Positions 11,501 through 24,297 of a stretch of DNA of 64,000 nucleotides are shown piece by piece. The DNA comes from Paralithodes platypus. Taxonomy: Eukaryota; Arthropoda; Malacostraca; Decapoda; Lithodidae. The first letter of the stretch is position 1. Each line of letters starts with the position of its first letter. The stretch covers positions 7,767,719 through 7,831,718 of the forward strand of contig CM064573.1 in assembly GCA_032716605.1 (NCBI GenBank), in the 5' to 3' direction. Under the pieces are notes generated by a model. The model made no database searches. It was not told where the DNA came from and was given only the letters and a program-made list of their open reading frames with translations. The position numbers and the translations under genes were made by a program.

Positions 11501-12580
11501 ATAGGTTGTAGTAGGTAAAGTGTTCCCAGGGTGGGTCATGACTCAGGGGTTTACTGTACTGGAGTGTTGGTTATATCTCCCCATATAGGTTGTAGTAGTA
11601 AAGTGTTCCCAGGGTGGGTCCATGACATCAGGGGTAGGTTGACTGTTATGGGTGTTGGTTATATCTCCCCATATAGGTTGGAGTAGGTAAATGGTAGTTC
11701 TGTAGGAAAAGTGTTCTCTCAGGGGGGTGGGTCATGACATCAGGGGTACTGTACTGTACTGGGGTGGTTTTGTTATATCCTCCCCATATAGGTTTGTAGT
11801 AGGTAAAGGGTTCCCAGGGTCGGGTCATGACTCAGGGGTTACTGTACGGGGTGTGTTGGTATATATCTCCACATATAGGTTGTAGTAGGTATAAAGATGT
11901 TCCCAGGGTGGTGGGTCATGCTCAGGGTTACGGTTACGTGTGTGTTGGTTATATCTCCCATTATATAGGTAGGTTGTAGTAGGTAGTAGGTAAAGTGGGG
12001 TTTTTTTTTTTTACCAGGGTAGAGGTAGTAGGGTATGACCTCAGGGGTTAATGTACTGGGGTGTTGGTTATATCTCCCCATATAGGTTTTGTAGTAGGTA
12101 AAGTTTTCCCAGGAGGTAGGTCATGACTCAGGGGTTACTGTACTGTGGTGGTTTGTTTATATCTATACCCATCCCACCCATATAGGTTGTAGTAGGTTAA
12201 AGTGTTCCCAGGGTGCTCATGACTCAGGGTTTACTGTACTGGGTTGTTGGTTCATATCTCCCCATATAGGTTGTAAGTAGGTAAAGGTGGTTTCCCTGGG
12301 GGGGTCATTGACTCAGGGGTTACTGTACTGGGTGTTGGTTATATCTCCCATATACGGTTGTAAGTAGGTAAAGTGTTCCCGGGGTAGGTCATGACATCAG
12401 GGGTTACTGTACTGGGTGTTGGGTTTTATATCTCCCCATATAGGTTTTGTAGTAGGTAAAGTGTTCCCAGGGTAGGTCATCGCCTCAGGGGTTACTGTAC
12501 TGGCTGAAGGTTTTAATCTCCCCATATAGGTTGTAGTAGGTAAAGTGTTTTCCAGGGTAGGTACATGAATCTCAGCGTGG
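11501..12580 (+). repeat. ~84-bp minisatellite, about 12-13 indel-ridden copies
   Basis: A unit around GGTTGTAGTAGGTAAAGTG...CAGGGGTTACTGTACTGG...TATATCTCCCCATA is repeated from the gap edge onward. Spacing varies because of many one- or two-base indels, mostly in G, T and C runs, unlike the exact-period arrays elsewhere in the window. Confidence 0.92.
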
Positions 12581-13372
12581 CCGGGTATTGGTCTCAGGGG
12601 ATCCCAACCAACGCTTCTACCTTCCATTACTTACCAGAAAATGTTGGGTCCCTAATATTTGGACGGTGGAGGTTGGTTTATGGGGCTCCCATGGCCAGAC
12701 TCCAGGATGGTGGGAGGAGAGCACAGCAATTTTCAGGCATTTAGGGTGGTTAAAGATGAAATGGTATATATATATTTTGGTGGAATTTTAATCTCTTAAT
12801 ATAGTACCGGTACTTGTTTGTGTGTTTTCCAAATGCATACATATGTGTATGTATTTATTCGTCCTTAGAGTTCTCCCTCCCTTATAACGAGTGTGAGACA
12901 CCCGCCTTTCAACACAGTCCCACTTCTATTCTGTCCAGCTCTCCAACCCAATAATTAGCAAATTTGTTGAAGTCTTTCTTCTACTAATTCTATTTATTTT
13001 GAATGTAATACATTTTAATGTACGAATCCGTTCACAATTTTCCTAATCCTCTTCATTATAAATATGCCGTGTACAGAGCAGTTAATACATTCACCTTCCT
13101 CTATGTTGAAAACAAATATTGAGTGTTAACATTTAGTTGTGTTTATGGAGCTCTCCAGTTAATAGGATTGTATTCCAGAATCGCATAATGGGTCGCCATT
13201 GTGGTTTACCTCGGAAACTATTTTCAATTAGTCATATTTGCCGTTCAGGCAGTTGTCCCATGATAATTGGATATCTACAATAGTTGAATGTTAGCATATA
13301 ATAGCATCAAAGGTATTTGATTTTTGTTTATTGATGTTTATTTTATTTTATTTGTTTTTTAATATTGTGCAT
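12581..13372. other. Noncoding, nothing recognised
   Basis: AT-rich sequence with no supported gene or repeat. Confidence 0.6.
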
Positions 13373-14363
13373 CATTCAGTATACTACAGTGTATAGTAAC
13401 CTTATATTGCATTATTCTAAGGTTCAACATTTTCAGTAAACATTCAGTATACTACAGTGTATTGTAACCTTATATTGCATTATTCTAAGGTTCAACGTTT
13501 TCAGTAAACATTCAGTATACTACAGTGTATTGTAACCTTATATTGCATTATTCTAAGGTTCAATGTTTTCAGTAAACATTCAGTATACTACAGTGCATAG
13601 TTGTTGTTGTTGTTGCTGTTCCCCAGGCTGCCTGGCCGAACAGCCCCAAGGTCCCGAGCAAGGCCAAGGCCATAAAGCGCCCCCACAAAACCCTCCCTGC
13701 TTACCACTAACAAAACCCAGGTGACCGAAGCCACTCTAAGGCAGGGAGCTGAGGAGGGCGCGGAAACGCCCGAGAAACCAAAGCCCCACCCAAGGCCCTG
13801 TGCCCCTCAGCAATTATGAAGGGAAAGTTGAGGGGCAAGGGAAAAATGTGACGCTTTGGCTCCCAATCTGCCAACTTTTAGGTTGGCAGTAGGGAGGTCG
13901 ATCCACGGAAAAGACGCCGTCACTTGAGATCTAGAAGATATATAAGTAAAAGGAACAGTCAGAGTAAGCTATGGGTATGGCAGAGATCGCTCAGCTCTCA
14001 CTCTGATAGACCAGCCCATCACCACATGACTAGAACCCAATCCTCTCAGCATCAGATAGGAAAGGCCCTAGAAAGCCGCCTTTGGCGGGGGGATAGCTCC
14101 CCTACTTCAACTCCTTTCGGAGTTGGGCACCCGCCAGCAGTGCATAGTAACCTTATATTGCATTATTCTAAGGTTCAACGTTTTCAGTAAACATTCAGTA
14201 TACTACAGTGCATAGTAACCTTATATTGCATTATTCTAAGGTTCAACGTTTTCAGTAAACATTCAGTATACTACAGTGTATTGTAACCTTATATTGCATT
14301 ATTCTAAGGTTCAACGTTTTCAGTAAACATTCAGTCTACTACGGTGCATAGTAACCTTATATT
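13373..14363 (+). repeat. 68-bp minisatellite, split by an insertion
   Basis: CATTCAGTATACTACAGTG starts at 13373, 13441, 13509 and 13577, then at 14192, 14260 and 14328, an exact 68-bp period. The gap between 13577 and 14192 is 68 + 547 bp, so a 536-bp element plus an 11-bp target duplication interrupts one unit. Confidence 0.96.
13602..14137 (-). mobile_element. 536-bp nonautonomous retroposon (SINE-like) with (AAC)n tail
   Basis: It is flanked by a perfect 11-bp duplication CAGTGCATAGT (13591-13601 and 14138-14148). In minus orientation it ends in (AAC)n, preceded by the stem-loop CTGTTC-gg-CCAGG-CAG-CCTGG-g-GAACAG (13616-13643). This 3' end matches that of the LINE at 38026-39303 over about 60 bp, while the remainder does not. 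Three small hairpins lie at the opposite (5') end: CAACTCC/GGAGTTG, GGGGA/TCCCC and CCGCC/GGCGG (14076-14125). A B-box-like GGTTCTAGTCA occurs on the minus strand near 14034, with no clear A box. There is no ORF of note. The simplest reading is a SINE mobilised by the family B LINE; a solo tail of a related LINE is the alternative. Confidence 0.8.
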
Positions 14364-15210
14364 TTATGACATGGCACTTATGCAACTTACTTGGTCGGTA
14401 GTTTCCACGCACTTTTATGTTTGGTAATGTTGGTAAATTAATTCATGGCTCCGTGGTAAAAGCCTAAAAGGGTTGGACCTTACGGTAATGTATAATTACC
14501 CGTTGTAATACAGTTAACGACATTAGCTATTCTCAGACGCTATAATATTTGTTACTAGGTCGTACAATTGACGTAATAAAATATAATTACAAACATTTAA
14601 ATATATACATGTAATATATAAATGTAATATACATGTATATGTTGGTGAAAGAGCAGGTACCCTACTAAACTTTATTTTTTGCTAGTTATTAATGTAATTA
14701 TTTAATGCGATGAAAATATGACAATTTGTAAAAAGCTGAAATGACACCTTTTGTTCAAGCTGTCAAAATGTTGATATGTAAATATTGCTGAGCCAATATT
14801 AAATTGTGATTTAGTTAATTGCTTCCATAGGTTTCGAATTAGTTTTGAAGAAAGTTGTAGAGATATAATGGTGAAACTATATAACTTCCTTTATTGTTAA
14901 TGTGAACTATAATTACGAAATGATGAAACTATTGCATGGTAGTGTCTACTACAATTATTGGGCATATGTTTTAGTAATTAAATTCTGTAAATGGTTTTAG
15001 ATATCATGCGAGGAGCAGAACGTGGAGTACGGTATATGTATATATTATACTACAATTATGGCTATCATAATTTGACCGCAAGTCTTCAGCACCTCATTTT
15101 TGTCTTGTGAACTGTCCTATTATTGTCCTCGTTATCCACAATCATCACCAGTTTTGGATGATGTTTTCTTATACTCCAAACAAACTATAAAGGTTATTTA
15201 ATTGTAGCTG
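14364..15210. other. AT-rich noncoding DNA
   Basis: Nothing supported beyond imperfect TACATGTA-type palindromes near 14600-14640. Confidence 0.6.
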
Positions 15211-16038
<828 letters not shown>

Positions 16039-16049
16039 ATAAACTCCTT

Positions 16050-16436
16050 AAAGGTGGGTGGGACTCGTTAGCCTTGGTCGGCAACTCATCTAGGGGAGAC
16101 AAACCTTATACAAATTCGGGTGGATGGGACTCGTCAGCCTTGGTTGGCAACCTGTCTAGGGGAGTAAACCTGATACAAATCCGTATTGCTTGCCTAAGGG
16201 TAAGGCAGGTTAGTGGATGGATTAGCCGAACACCACTGTAGAAAAATAGTGCTAACAAGATACACAGAGGGCCTCTTGAGTCGGACCGATCCTAAATTGA
16301 GTGGTCAATCCTGTGAGTCCTTCACTAAACTGGCTCGGGTTGTCCCTCTCACAGGGAATAGGTCCGCTTGGGGGCATTCTGTGTTTGGCCACCCTCGTAA
16401 GGGGAGTAAGGCGTCCGGCAATAGATAGATAGATAG
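16050..16436 (+). mobile_element. 387-bp retroposed repeat with (GATA)n tail and target duplication (family F)
   Basis: An 11-bp direct repeat ATAAACTCCTT flanks it (16039-16049 and 16437-16447), and the 3' end is (ATAG)n. It opens with two ~67-bp related units containing TGGGACTCGT(T/C)AGCCTTGG and CTAGGGGAG. The same unit occurs once on the minus strand at 51391-51475. It has no coding capacity. Confidence 0.7.
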
Positions 16437-16447
16437 ATAAACTCCTT

Positions 16448-17640
16448 TTCCGCAACTGTACATCCCTCCTCCCCCTTTCCCTTATAATTGACCTCCAGGG
16501 ACTACTGTTATAGTCACCCTCCCCACCATCCCAACACACTCTGTCATTACTACTTTGACCCCACTCAGCACACACACATACACACACTCATACATACACA
16601 CATCAATTGCTTGGAAATCAATTACTTACGATGTTAAGTGACCATATATAGACGAACAAAAAACTTTCGTTCTGAGATTATTACTGAAAAATAAAGGCTT
16701 AGTATATTGGTCATGGATTTATTAAGCTTTGATCTTAAGATAAAGAAGTCGATTGGATCTAATTGGACTAGTGTATGCAGTGAGAATCAATATGACTATA
16801 TTCATCAGAGAGAGCAGCAATGATCCACCTGAAGGCATTGTGTGCATGGGATCATGTTACACAGAGTATTAATATCCCACTGGAATTAGAATGGACCAAA
16901 CAGAATTTCGGTAATTGCTCGAGTTTCAGAATATGATGCAATATTCACCTTGATATCTCATATTGATATTGTTCTTAGTTATCCCTTTCATTATGGCCCT
17001 TCTATTGTAGACACATCCTCCTTTCACCATTGCTCAAAGCACACTGATCTGAGTCAACGAGTATCGAATAAGGAGAGCTGGCTCTGCTTTTTGTTGTAGA
17101 CCCCTGATACTTACTCCATCTAACGGCAAGCACCCATCAATAGAGAACGCTTAATTTTGAACCGTGAGTATACAGTTCATACCCCTCACTAGAGAATGTA
17201 TGTTCTTTACTCCAATTGCACTATCCAATTTATCAATTTTTTTCCCAATTCATAATAGTTGTTATACATCTCTATTCTCTAGTGTTGTTGCCACTTATGA
17301 TGTTTTCATTGTTATTTCCATGTTGTCATTGTCATTATTGTTCTTATAGTCCATATGCTTCTACAACTAAATTAATTGTGCTACATTTCAAGTAGATGAT
17401 CTAGTATTTTGTATAAATTGTACTTTTTTCTGTATATTACTGTATTCAATGTTTATCTAATGTAATTATTTGGTATATATATGTGTAGGCTACTCAACGT
17501 CTTTATCTTGTATTGAATTTGTTCCTTACTTTTATATTTGTTTTAGTACCTGTATGGATTTCAGCCATATGATACCCATAATATTCGTACTTGTACTGAA
17601 AAGTAAACAAACAAACACACAAAAGTGACTGTACCTGAGT
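16448..17640. other. AT-rich noncoding DNA
   Basis: No supported feature. Confidence 0.6.
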
Positions 17641-17697
17641 ATATACATACATACATACATACATACATACATACATACATACATACATACATACATC
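17641..17697 (+). repeat. (CATA)n microsatellite
   Basis: About 14 CATA units. Confidence 0.96.
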
Positions 17698-17869
17698 CAT
17701 CTGAATGGCCTTTAGCCACCATGTATGACAACGTATTTGGCCTTGTACAGTGAGGTACAGTTGACTAGATTAATTCATAACTTGGAATTTGGAGTCTGGT
17801 AACACTGAAGGTTAGTGGTTTGCCAAACGTACAAATTTTTTGTTTGTTTTCGTTAGACAAGGTAGAGTA

Positions 17870-18768
17870 ATGAATGGACATGTGAAAATACTAAGAGCAT
17901 GACAGGGCAAAACAGTAAGAACGGCTGGTAGAAAGTAGGATGAAAGAAGGTTTATGAGAAGGGAGGTGGGAGAGAGAAGTAAGCCAGAGGGGGTTGGTGG
18001 GAACATAGGCAGGTGAGGAGGGGGCTGGAGTAAAGAGACAGGTGAAATAGGTTGGCAAGTATCCCAGGAACATATATGTGAGGGAGCTTGTTGGTGAACA
18101 GTGTGAAAGGTGAGAAGAAGCTTGAAAATGCAAAGAAACAGATATGTAAAGTGCCGCTGAGGAGATTAGTAAGAAAGTAGTGGGTGAGAGGGAGTGCAAG
18201 TAGGAAGAAATATGAAGATAAGGTGTTGGTTGTGTGGGAGTGCTAGATATAATTTAATTTCCAGGTGAGAGCTTGAGTGAAAAAAAATGCGAGATAATTA
18301 TTGTAAAGAAGAAGGAATGAGACTGGTGAGATGTGGACTGGAGGTGAGGGAGGGAGGGAGGGAATTTAACTAAAATGAATAATATAGAATTTCTTTTACG
18401 AATGATGATAACATGCATGTATGACGTAACCTGCTTACCGGGGGATACATTGGTGCTCGATATACATCCAACAGATTGCACCTACTTGAAATGTCTTTTA
18501 TCTCTGGCACACAAGGTACTCTGGAAACAATCTGATTTGGGCATAAAAGGGAATCTAAAAAGGTTTTAGTACCTTTCGTGGCTCTCCCTCGAGATGGAAT
18601 TGTAGAGACACATTTTCCTAATGTATATTTACCTACTGGATTGCCATAATAAGTAATAAGTATAGTGATTTGATAAACTTTATAAATCATTATATTAGCA
18701 TCGCCTGTTATGATAATGTTGGTTTCTATTTAAATATACTGTTCTTGTCCTCTCGTAAATACAAATGT
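17870..18768 (+). repeat. Dispersed repeat family D, long copy 1
   Basis: About 900 bp are matched in the same orientation at 46310-47190, 28 kb away, with clear substitution and indel divergence. Shared landmarks include AAGCCAGAGGGGGTTGGTGG, GCGAGATAATTATTGTAAAG, GGTGCTCGATATACATCCAA and TTACCTACTGGATTGCCATA. Short ORFs are present but not conserved between the copies, so a nonautonomous element or an old duplication is likelier than a gene. Confidence 0.85.
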
Positions 18769-19235
18769 GTTGTAAGGAATGTGGTAAAGATTGGCAGTGG
18801 TAGGATTAACACAAAAATTATATCTATTAATGAGAAGTTTCACCATCCACGTAGATAAGGAAGTTATCAATATAAAATATGATGGATGGTAAGGGAAGAG
18901 GAGGAGGAGTGGTGGAAGAGGAGTAGGAAGAGAATGGAGATGTGGGTAGAGAGAGAGCGCATATGGGGAAGGGAGAAACAATACAGAGTAGGGACAGAAT
19001 AAACATTGACATTCTGCAATAGAGGAGGGAAAGAGATAAAGTTATGTGGACATTCTGCAATAGAGGAGGGAAAGAGATAGTTATGTGGAGGGTAGAACGT
19101 ATGTGGATGTTAGAATAGTAAAGAGCAGAAGGAAACTATATGATTAGAAGGGGCATGTATAAAATATTATATATGAAATGCTTATAGAACTTTAAGGAGA
19201 ATGTTTGAACAATACAAAGACGATGAAATGCATGT
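18769..19235 (+). repeat. Dispersed repeat family D, second module
   Basis: Purine-rich, with CATTCTGCAATAGAGGAGGG occurring twice, 39 bp apart (about 19008 and 19047). The module recurs at 56830-57190, and a shorter part (GGAATGTGGTRAAGATTGG) at 55030. Confidence 0.8.
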
Positions 19236-19552
19236 TGAGAAAACTAAAAATGGAGATAAGTGGAGAGTTGCAGAATATTATCTGTGATCTACAATGAGAG
19301 AGAGAGAGAGAGACTATATAATCATATACGGTATGTATCAGATGCTAGGCAACAATTGGCCGATATCTACAGTATATTGATATGGATAACTTTTTTTAGT
19401 TCATCATATTTATTTTTGACTGCCTGTTAATGTATATCGTACTTAGTATCATCCGCAAATTTTGTGCACATATTTCTAGGTGATTTGTTTTTCATTGTTC
19501 AGGTGCTTGCTTTCGGAAGTTTCCTTGCGATGTTTTGAGTTCAATGTGATAT

Positions 19553-19553
19553 A

Positions 19554-19594
<41 letters not shown>

Positions 19595-19679
19595 TGTATA
19601 TATATATATATATATACTGTATGCATATATATATATAATTATATATATATATATTTATGTATATATATATATGTATATA

Positions 19680-19771
<92 letters not shown>

Positions 19772-19772
19772 A
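19553..19772. repeat. (AT)n array, ~200 bp, ending in (GA)n
   Basis: AT dinucleotides are interrupted by ACTGTA, TTATGTA and ATTAT steps, followed by GA units at 19754-19772. Confidence 0.96.
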
Positions 19773-19840
19773 ATATGACCTCATATTGCAAAATATTGGT
19801 CCACTCAATATTTCTCATGTGTTTTGTTAAATACTCGCAG

Positions 19841-19987
19841 GGAACCAATACAATCAGAATTCACAGGAATTTCAAAATTACTCATGAATCAAGCAAAATT
19901 CAAATTTTGATTATTGTGATATTGTTTATTGCATGTACAATCACACTCTGTAGCGTTGTAACCTATATTTTGCTGAGGCAATGTTGA
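19841..19987 (+). CDS. Candidate terminal exon encoding a transmembrane tail
   Basis: After the acceptor-like ATACTCGCAG, the frame runs [19 protein letters not shown], then a hydrophobic segment of about 24 residues (starts [15 protein letters not shown]), then LRQC and a stop. It would be a single membrane span with a very short cytoplasmic tail, as in the last exon of a type I membrane protein. AT-rich DNA encodes hydrophobic runs by chance, no upstream exon is identified and the acceptor pyrimidine tract is only moderate. Confidence 0.25.
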   Translation, partial: GTNTIRIHRNFKITHESSKIQILIIVILFIACTITLCSVVTYILLRQC

Positions 19988-20612
19988 AACCGGTGTACAA
20001 AGGAAAATATGCCATTTTGAGATTGAGTGAAGTGATGTGTGTGTTTGTTCTGTTGTGCTGGTAAGAGAAGGAACAATCTTGTGTTTGAATGTGTTTGGTC
20101 ATTGTCTATTTCGTACATGTTTATTTTGTTGCTTTGTCTATTTCTTACATGTTTATTTTGTTGCCTGATAAGGAATATCATGACACTAATAATACAGTAT
20201 TTACAGACAATTGTCCATGACAGAGGTATATCCATTCTTGTGTGTTTCTTGCATGTATCCAATTAATCGTTTAACTAAAATCAACTACAACGGATAATGA
20301 GCTTTCGTATGTTTTTATGTAAGCTGCCGTCATTCTACTATAGTCCTGCTGCTGGCACACAATGCTATTTAACTAGTTTTTTTTGAAGGGTTAAACTGAT
20401 TTAGCTTATCCTTGGGCTCCAGCAGACCTATCAAAATACAATATATCTGTACGATGGTAGGATTACAATAGACTAGCTCAACATATTTCCATATGTGGCA
20501 ATTATTGCCATATACTGTAGATCAGTCAATAACTGTCAAAGTGATGCCATTGGTTCGTTACATATCTGTCTGGCTCCCAATGATGCTTTATTGGATTTCT
20601 GTCTTTGATGGT
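19988..20612. other. Noncoding, nothing recognised
   Basis: AT-rich, with a short local duplication of TTTATTTTGTTGC near 20120-20160. Confidence 0.55.
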
Positions 20613-21752
20613 GAATAGTCTGTCCCACACATCAACTATTACACAACCATCCACTGGTTGGTGGTAATAGTCTGTCCCACACATCAATTATTACACAACC
20701 ATCCACGGGTTAGTGGTAATAGTCTGTCCCACACATCAATTATTACACAACCATCCACTGGTTGGTGGTAATAGTCTGTCCCACACATCAATTATTACAC
20801 AACCATCCACTGGTTGGTGGTAATAGTCTGTCCCACACATCAATTATTACACAACCATCCACGGGTTGGTGGTAATAGTCTGTCCCACACATCAATTATT
20901 ACACAACCATCCACTGGTTGGTGGTAATAGTCTGTCCCACACATCAATTATTACACAACCATCCACTGGTTGGTGGTAACAGTCTGTCCCACACATCAAT
21001 TATTACACAACCATCCACTGGTTGGTGGTAATAGTCTGTCCCACACATCAATTATTACACAACCATCCACTGGTTGGTGGTAATAGTCTGTCCCACACAT
21101 CAATTATTACACAACCATCCACTGGTTGGTGGTAATAGTCTGTCCCACACATCAATTATTACACAACCATCCACTGGTTGGTGGTAATAGTTTGTCCCAC
21201 TCATCAATTATTACACAACCATCCACTGGTTGGTGGTAATAGTCTGTCCCACGCATCAAGTATTACACAACCATCCACTGGTTGGTGGTAATAGTCTGTC
21301 CCACACATAAATTATTACACAACCATCCACTGGTTGGTGGTAATAGTCTGTCCCACACATCAATTATTACACAACCATCCACTGGTTGGTGGTAATAGTT
21401 TGTCCCACACATAAATTATTACATAACCATCCACTGGTTGGTGGTAATAGTCTGTCCCACGCATCAATTATTACACAACCACCCACTGGTTGGTGGTAAT
21501 AGTCTGTCCCACACATCAATTATTACACAACCATCCACTGGTTGGTGGTAATAGTCTGTCCCACACATAAATTATTACACAACCATCCACTGGTTGGTGG
21601 TAATAGTTTGTCCCACACATAAATTATTACACAACGATCCACTGGTTGGTGGTAATAGTCTGTCCCACACATCAATTATTACACAACCATCCACGGGTTG
21701 GTGGTAATAGTCTGTCCCACACATCAATTATTACACAACCACCCACGGTTAC
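20613..21752 (+). repeat. 52-bp minisatellite, 22 copies
   Basis: ACACAACCAT or its variants occur from 20641 to 21733, exactly 21 x 52 bp with no indel. Units differ only by scattered substitutions (ACGGGTT/ACTGGTT, CATCAATT/CATAAATT, GTCTGTC/GTTTGTC). Each unit holds the small inverted repeat AACCA-TCCAC-TGGTT. Confidence 0.98.
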
Positions 21753-23219
21753 TTGTGTTGATTATTGTCCCATGGTGACAAGTATAATTAATATGATGCT
21801 AATTTAATGTTGCCTTTAAGTCTTATTTATTAATGGGTTTACTTAATTTTACTATGAATGTTCATTTGCATCCTCAACGAAAGGGTTGCTTCTGTTAATC
21901 ATAGTAAGAATTGCGTGAATTGTGTTTATTCTATGCATATATACACAAGATAAATAACAATAATGAACTGGATACACAGATAAAATATGCATAGAAACAC
22001 GCCGGTATTGTATACCAGGTTATATCGCTCAAAATAATAGTTGCATTTTTTGAAAACGCTCCCAGTGTGTTTAAGATTTGTTCCTTGGAGGATAGATCAG
22101 TGTAGCTTACCGTGGCTCTCTGAACACTGTTATCACCAAACATTGTGTGTGTCCGGCTGCCTGGGATCATATATTAAAAGAGAGAGAGAGAGATCCTTGT
22201 TGGATTGCCATAGTTTAAACAATAAATGTAATAACACGTAATGCAATAATATCAAAACTATTTTAAACATATATAATAGTACCCAGGTCAGTAAATGCAA
22301 TGATTCGGAATACAAGACTATACAAAGACTTGGCGGAAATATTCGCACCACCGATTGTGTTCGATGAATCAGAATAACAGATTGAGCAGAGAATAGAGAG
22401 CACTATATGTAGAATATATATAAGGTGATATAAAAATAATGCAGAGAGATACAAATATTTTGCAAGTATTTTATGATAGTTTATGTATTATGATAACGAA
22501 GCTGGATATTTTGGATGAGTTGCTAAGAAAGGTATAATATGTTTGATGAATGTATGCACAGGTTTTATATATTTATTATGTATTTATTTATATATTTGTA
22601 GTGCGCACAAATCTCTGGTCATAGAATTAATGCATCACTATTGAAATGGTAATTAATTCATATTGGCGCTTGACCCAGTGAATACATTTGTCGTTGATTA
22701 GTAATTTACTCTGGCCATTATTACGGTTGTGTATCCAGTTTAGTAAGGTTCTCTAGGAAAGGGAACAAACTCAATTAACCCTCTAACTTCAAAAAGTTCT
22801 TCCAGAAATGGAATGAAATAACTTGATGATAGTTAAGTAAAATAGCGTCATCGTATGTCGAGATGGTTAAACCTGCATTATGTTAAATAGTTCCCTCCAG
22901 AATACATGCCCATGATTGATTTCTACATATTATAGCCCACCTGAGTTATTGAGCCATTATGTCCAGGACAGTGTCACTAACGACTGTCACTGAAGTTATA
23001 GTGTCGTATGTCTCTATACCTTCACAATATATATATGACCAACAGTTTGGGATCGCAGTATTGCCCTGTAGGTTTGTAGACCTATTGTCTGCCGTAGACA
23101 TGCTTGGGGTGTCATTCATTAATGTGACAATAGCCACCATACCTTATCAGTGAACACGATGATAATTATACATATTGCAAGTTTACCAGTACTACAATAT
23201 GTCTTTTGCCCTCTTTCTT
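21753..23219. other. AT-rich noncoding DNA
   Basis: No supported gene, RNA or large repeat. Confidence 0.6.
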
Positions 23220-23256
23220 ACACATACACACACACACACACATATACACATACACA

Positions 23257-23287
<31 letters not shown>
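23220..23287 (+). repeat. (CA)n microsatellite
   Basis: CA array with TA interruptions. Confidence 0.95.
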
Positions 23288-23627
23288 CTCACATTTAAAT
23301 ATATATTGTATAGGTATTTGTAAGCTAAATGTAAACTACAATAAAAAAAAACACACATTACTAACATTGTAAATATTTAAAACTAAGCCTTCACTCGGTT
23401 AGATAGATAGTATTTAATAAATACATTTTTTTCAACAAATTCTTGAAATCATCAACACAAAGCTGCTCAAGATTATTTGGCGTGACCTTGATAACAAGAG
23501 GGACAACATATCGTAAACTAAATAATACCATAATAACTCCTTCCAACACAACAATACTTAATGTTTGTAATATATCTCTACATACTTATTATCTAGTAAA
23601 TTAATCCTGTATAGCCTTGAGTATTAA

Positions 23628-24297
23628 CCTGCTGAGTGCCAGCCAATTTTGACGGTGTGCTTCTGCCAGTGCCAGAGTTTTTTTTGTTTTTTTTTTGTTT
23701 TTTTTTTTTTGGGCTAAATCTATCAAGTTGGGAGAGAAAGGAAGGATAATGGTAAAAAAAAACACTCCCCTCGCCAGAAATCAGGTCCCCGATGGTCCCG
23801 AAAGTAGCTGAAAAGACACTATAGACTACAGAGACTTTTATGGTATCGGAATGTATGGGTGGGAGGGTGGTTTTGGGGTTGGTGGGGGGAAGGTAGAAGG
23901 GTAATTGACTTGTGTTACACATATGAAGCCGATTGGTGAGGTAGTTTCGCCACCACGGATTTTCCTTTTTTTTCCTTTTTTCCTTTCTACGCTGGAAGTG
24001 GGTGGTGGGAGGTGGTTGGGGGTGTGGTGGAGGGAAGGCAGAAGGGTAAGAGACTTGTCATACAAATATGGAACCGATTGGTCCAATCGTTTCGCCGCCA
24101 CAGATTTTCTTTTTTTTCCTTCTGATGGGACTGACAGTCAGCGAGTGGGTGGGAGGAGGGATTTGGGATTTTTGTGGTGGGTAGCCAAAAGGGTAAGGTA
24201 CACGTGGTAAAAATATGAAAGCCATAGGTGCAGTCGTTTCGCTGCTACGATTTTTTTTTGGCGAGGACGTATATATACGTCCCTGGCACTCAGCGGG
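23628..24297. mobile_element. 670-bp piggyBac-type MITE
   Basis: It is flanked by TTAA on both sides (23624-23627, 24298-24301) with inverted termini CCTGCTGAGTGCCAG and CCCGCTGAGTGCCAG. TTAA targeting and CCY-starting termini are the piggyBac signature. The right end also holds the palindrome GACGTATATATACGTC. The interior carries three tandem copies of a ~146-bp unit (AGAAGGGTAA at 23895 and 24040, AAAAGGGTAA at 24187), each ending in TTTCGCCRCCACRGATTTTC or a relative. It has no transposase ORF, so it is nonautonomous. Confidence 0.88.

Noticed and set aside
11237..11539. ORFs spanning the N gap
   Set aside because: They translate placeholder bases.
17891..18199. Minus-strand 60-100-codon ORFs (MFPPTPSGLLLSPTS...) shared by two loci
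   Set aside because: Similar only because the DNA repeat is shared; the frames diverge and break between copies, and the composition follows the purine-rich strand.
20613..21752. CRISPR-like regular direct repeats
   Set aside because: The whole 52-bp unit is repeated with no unique spacers, and the genome is eukaryotic. It is a minisatellite.
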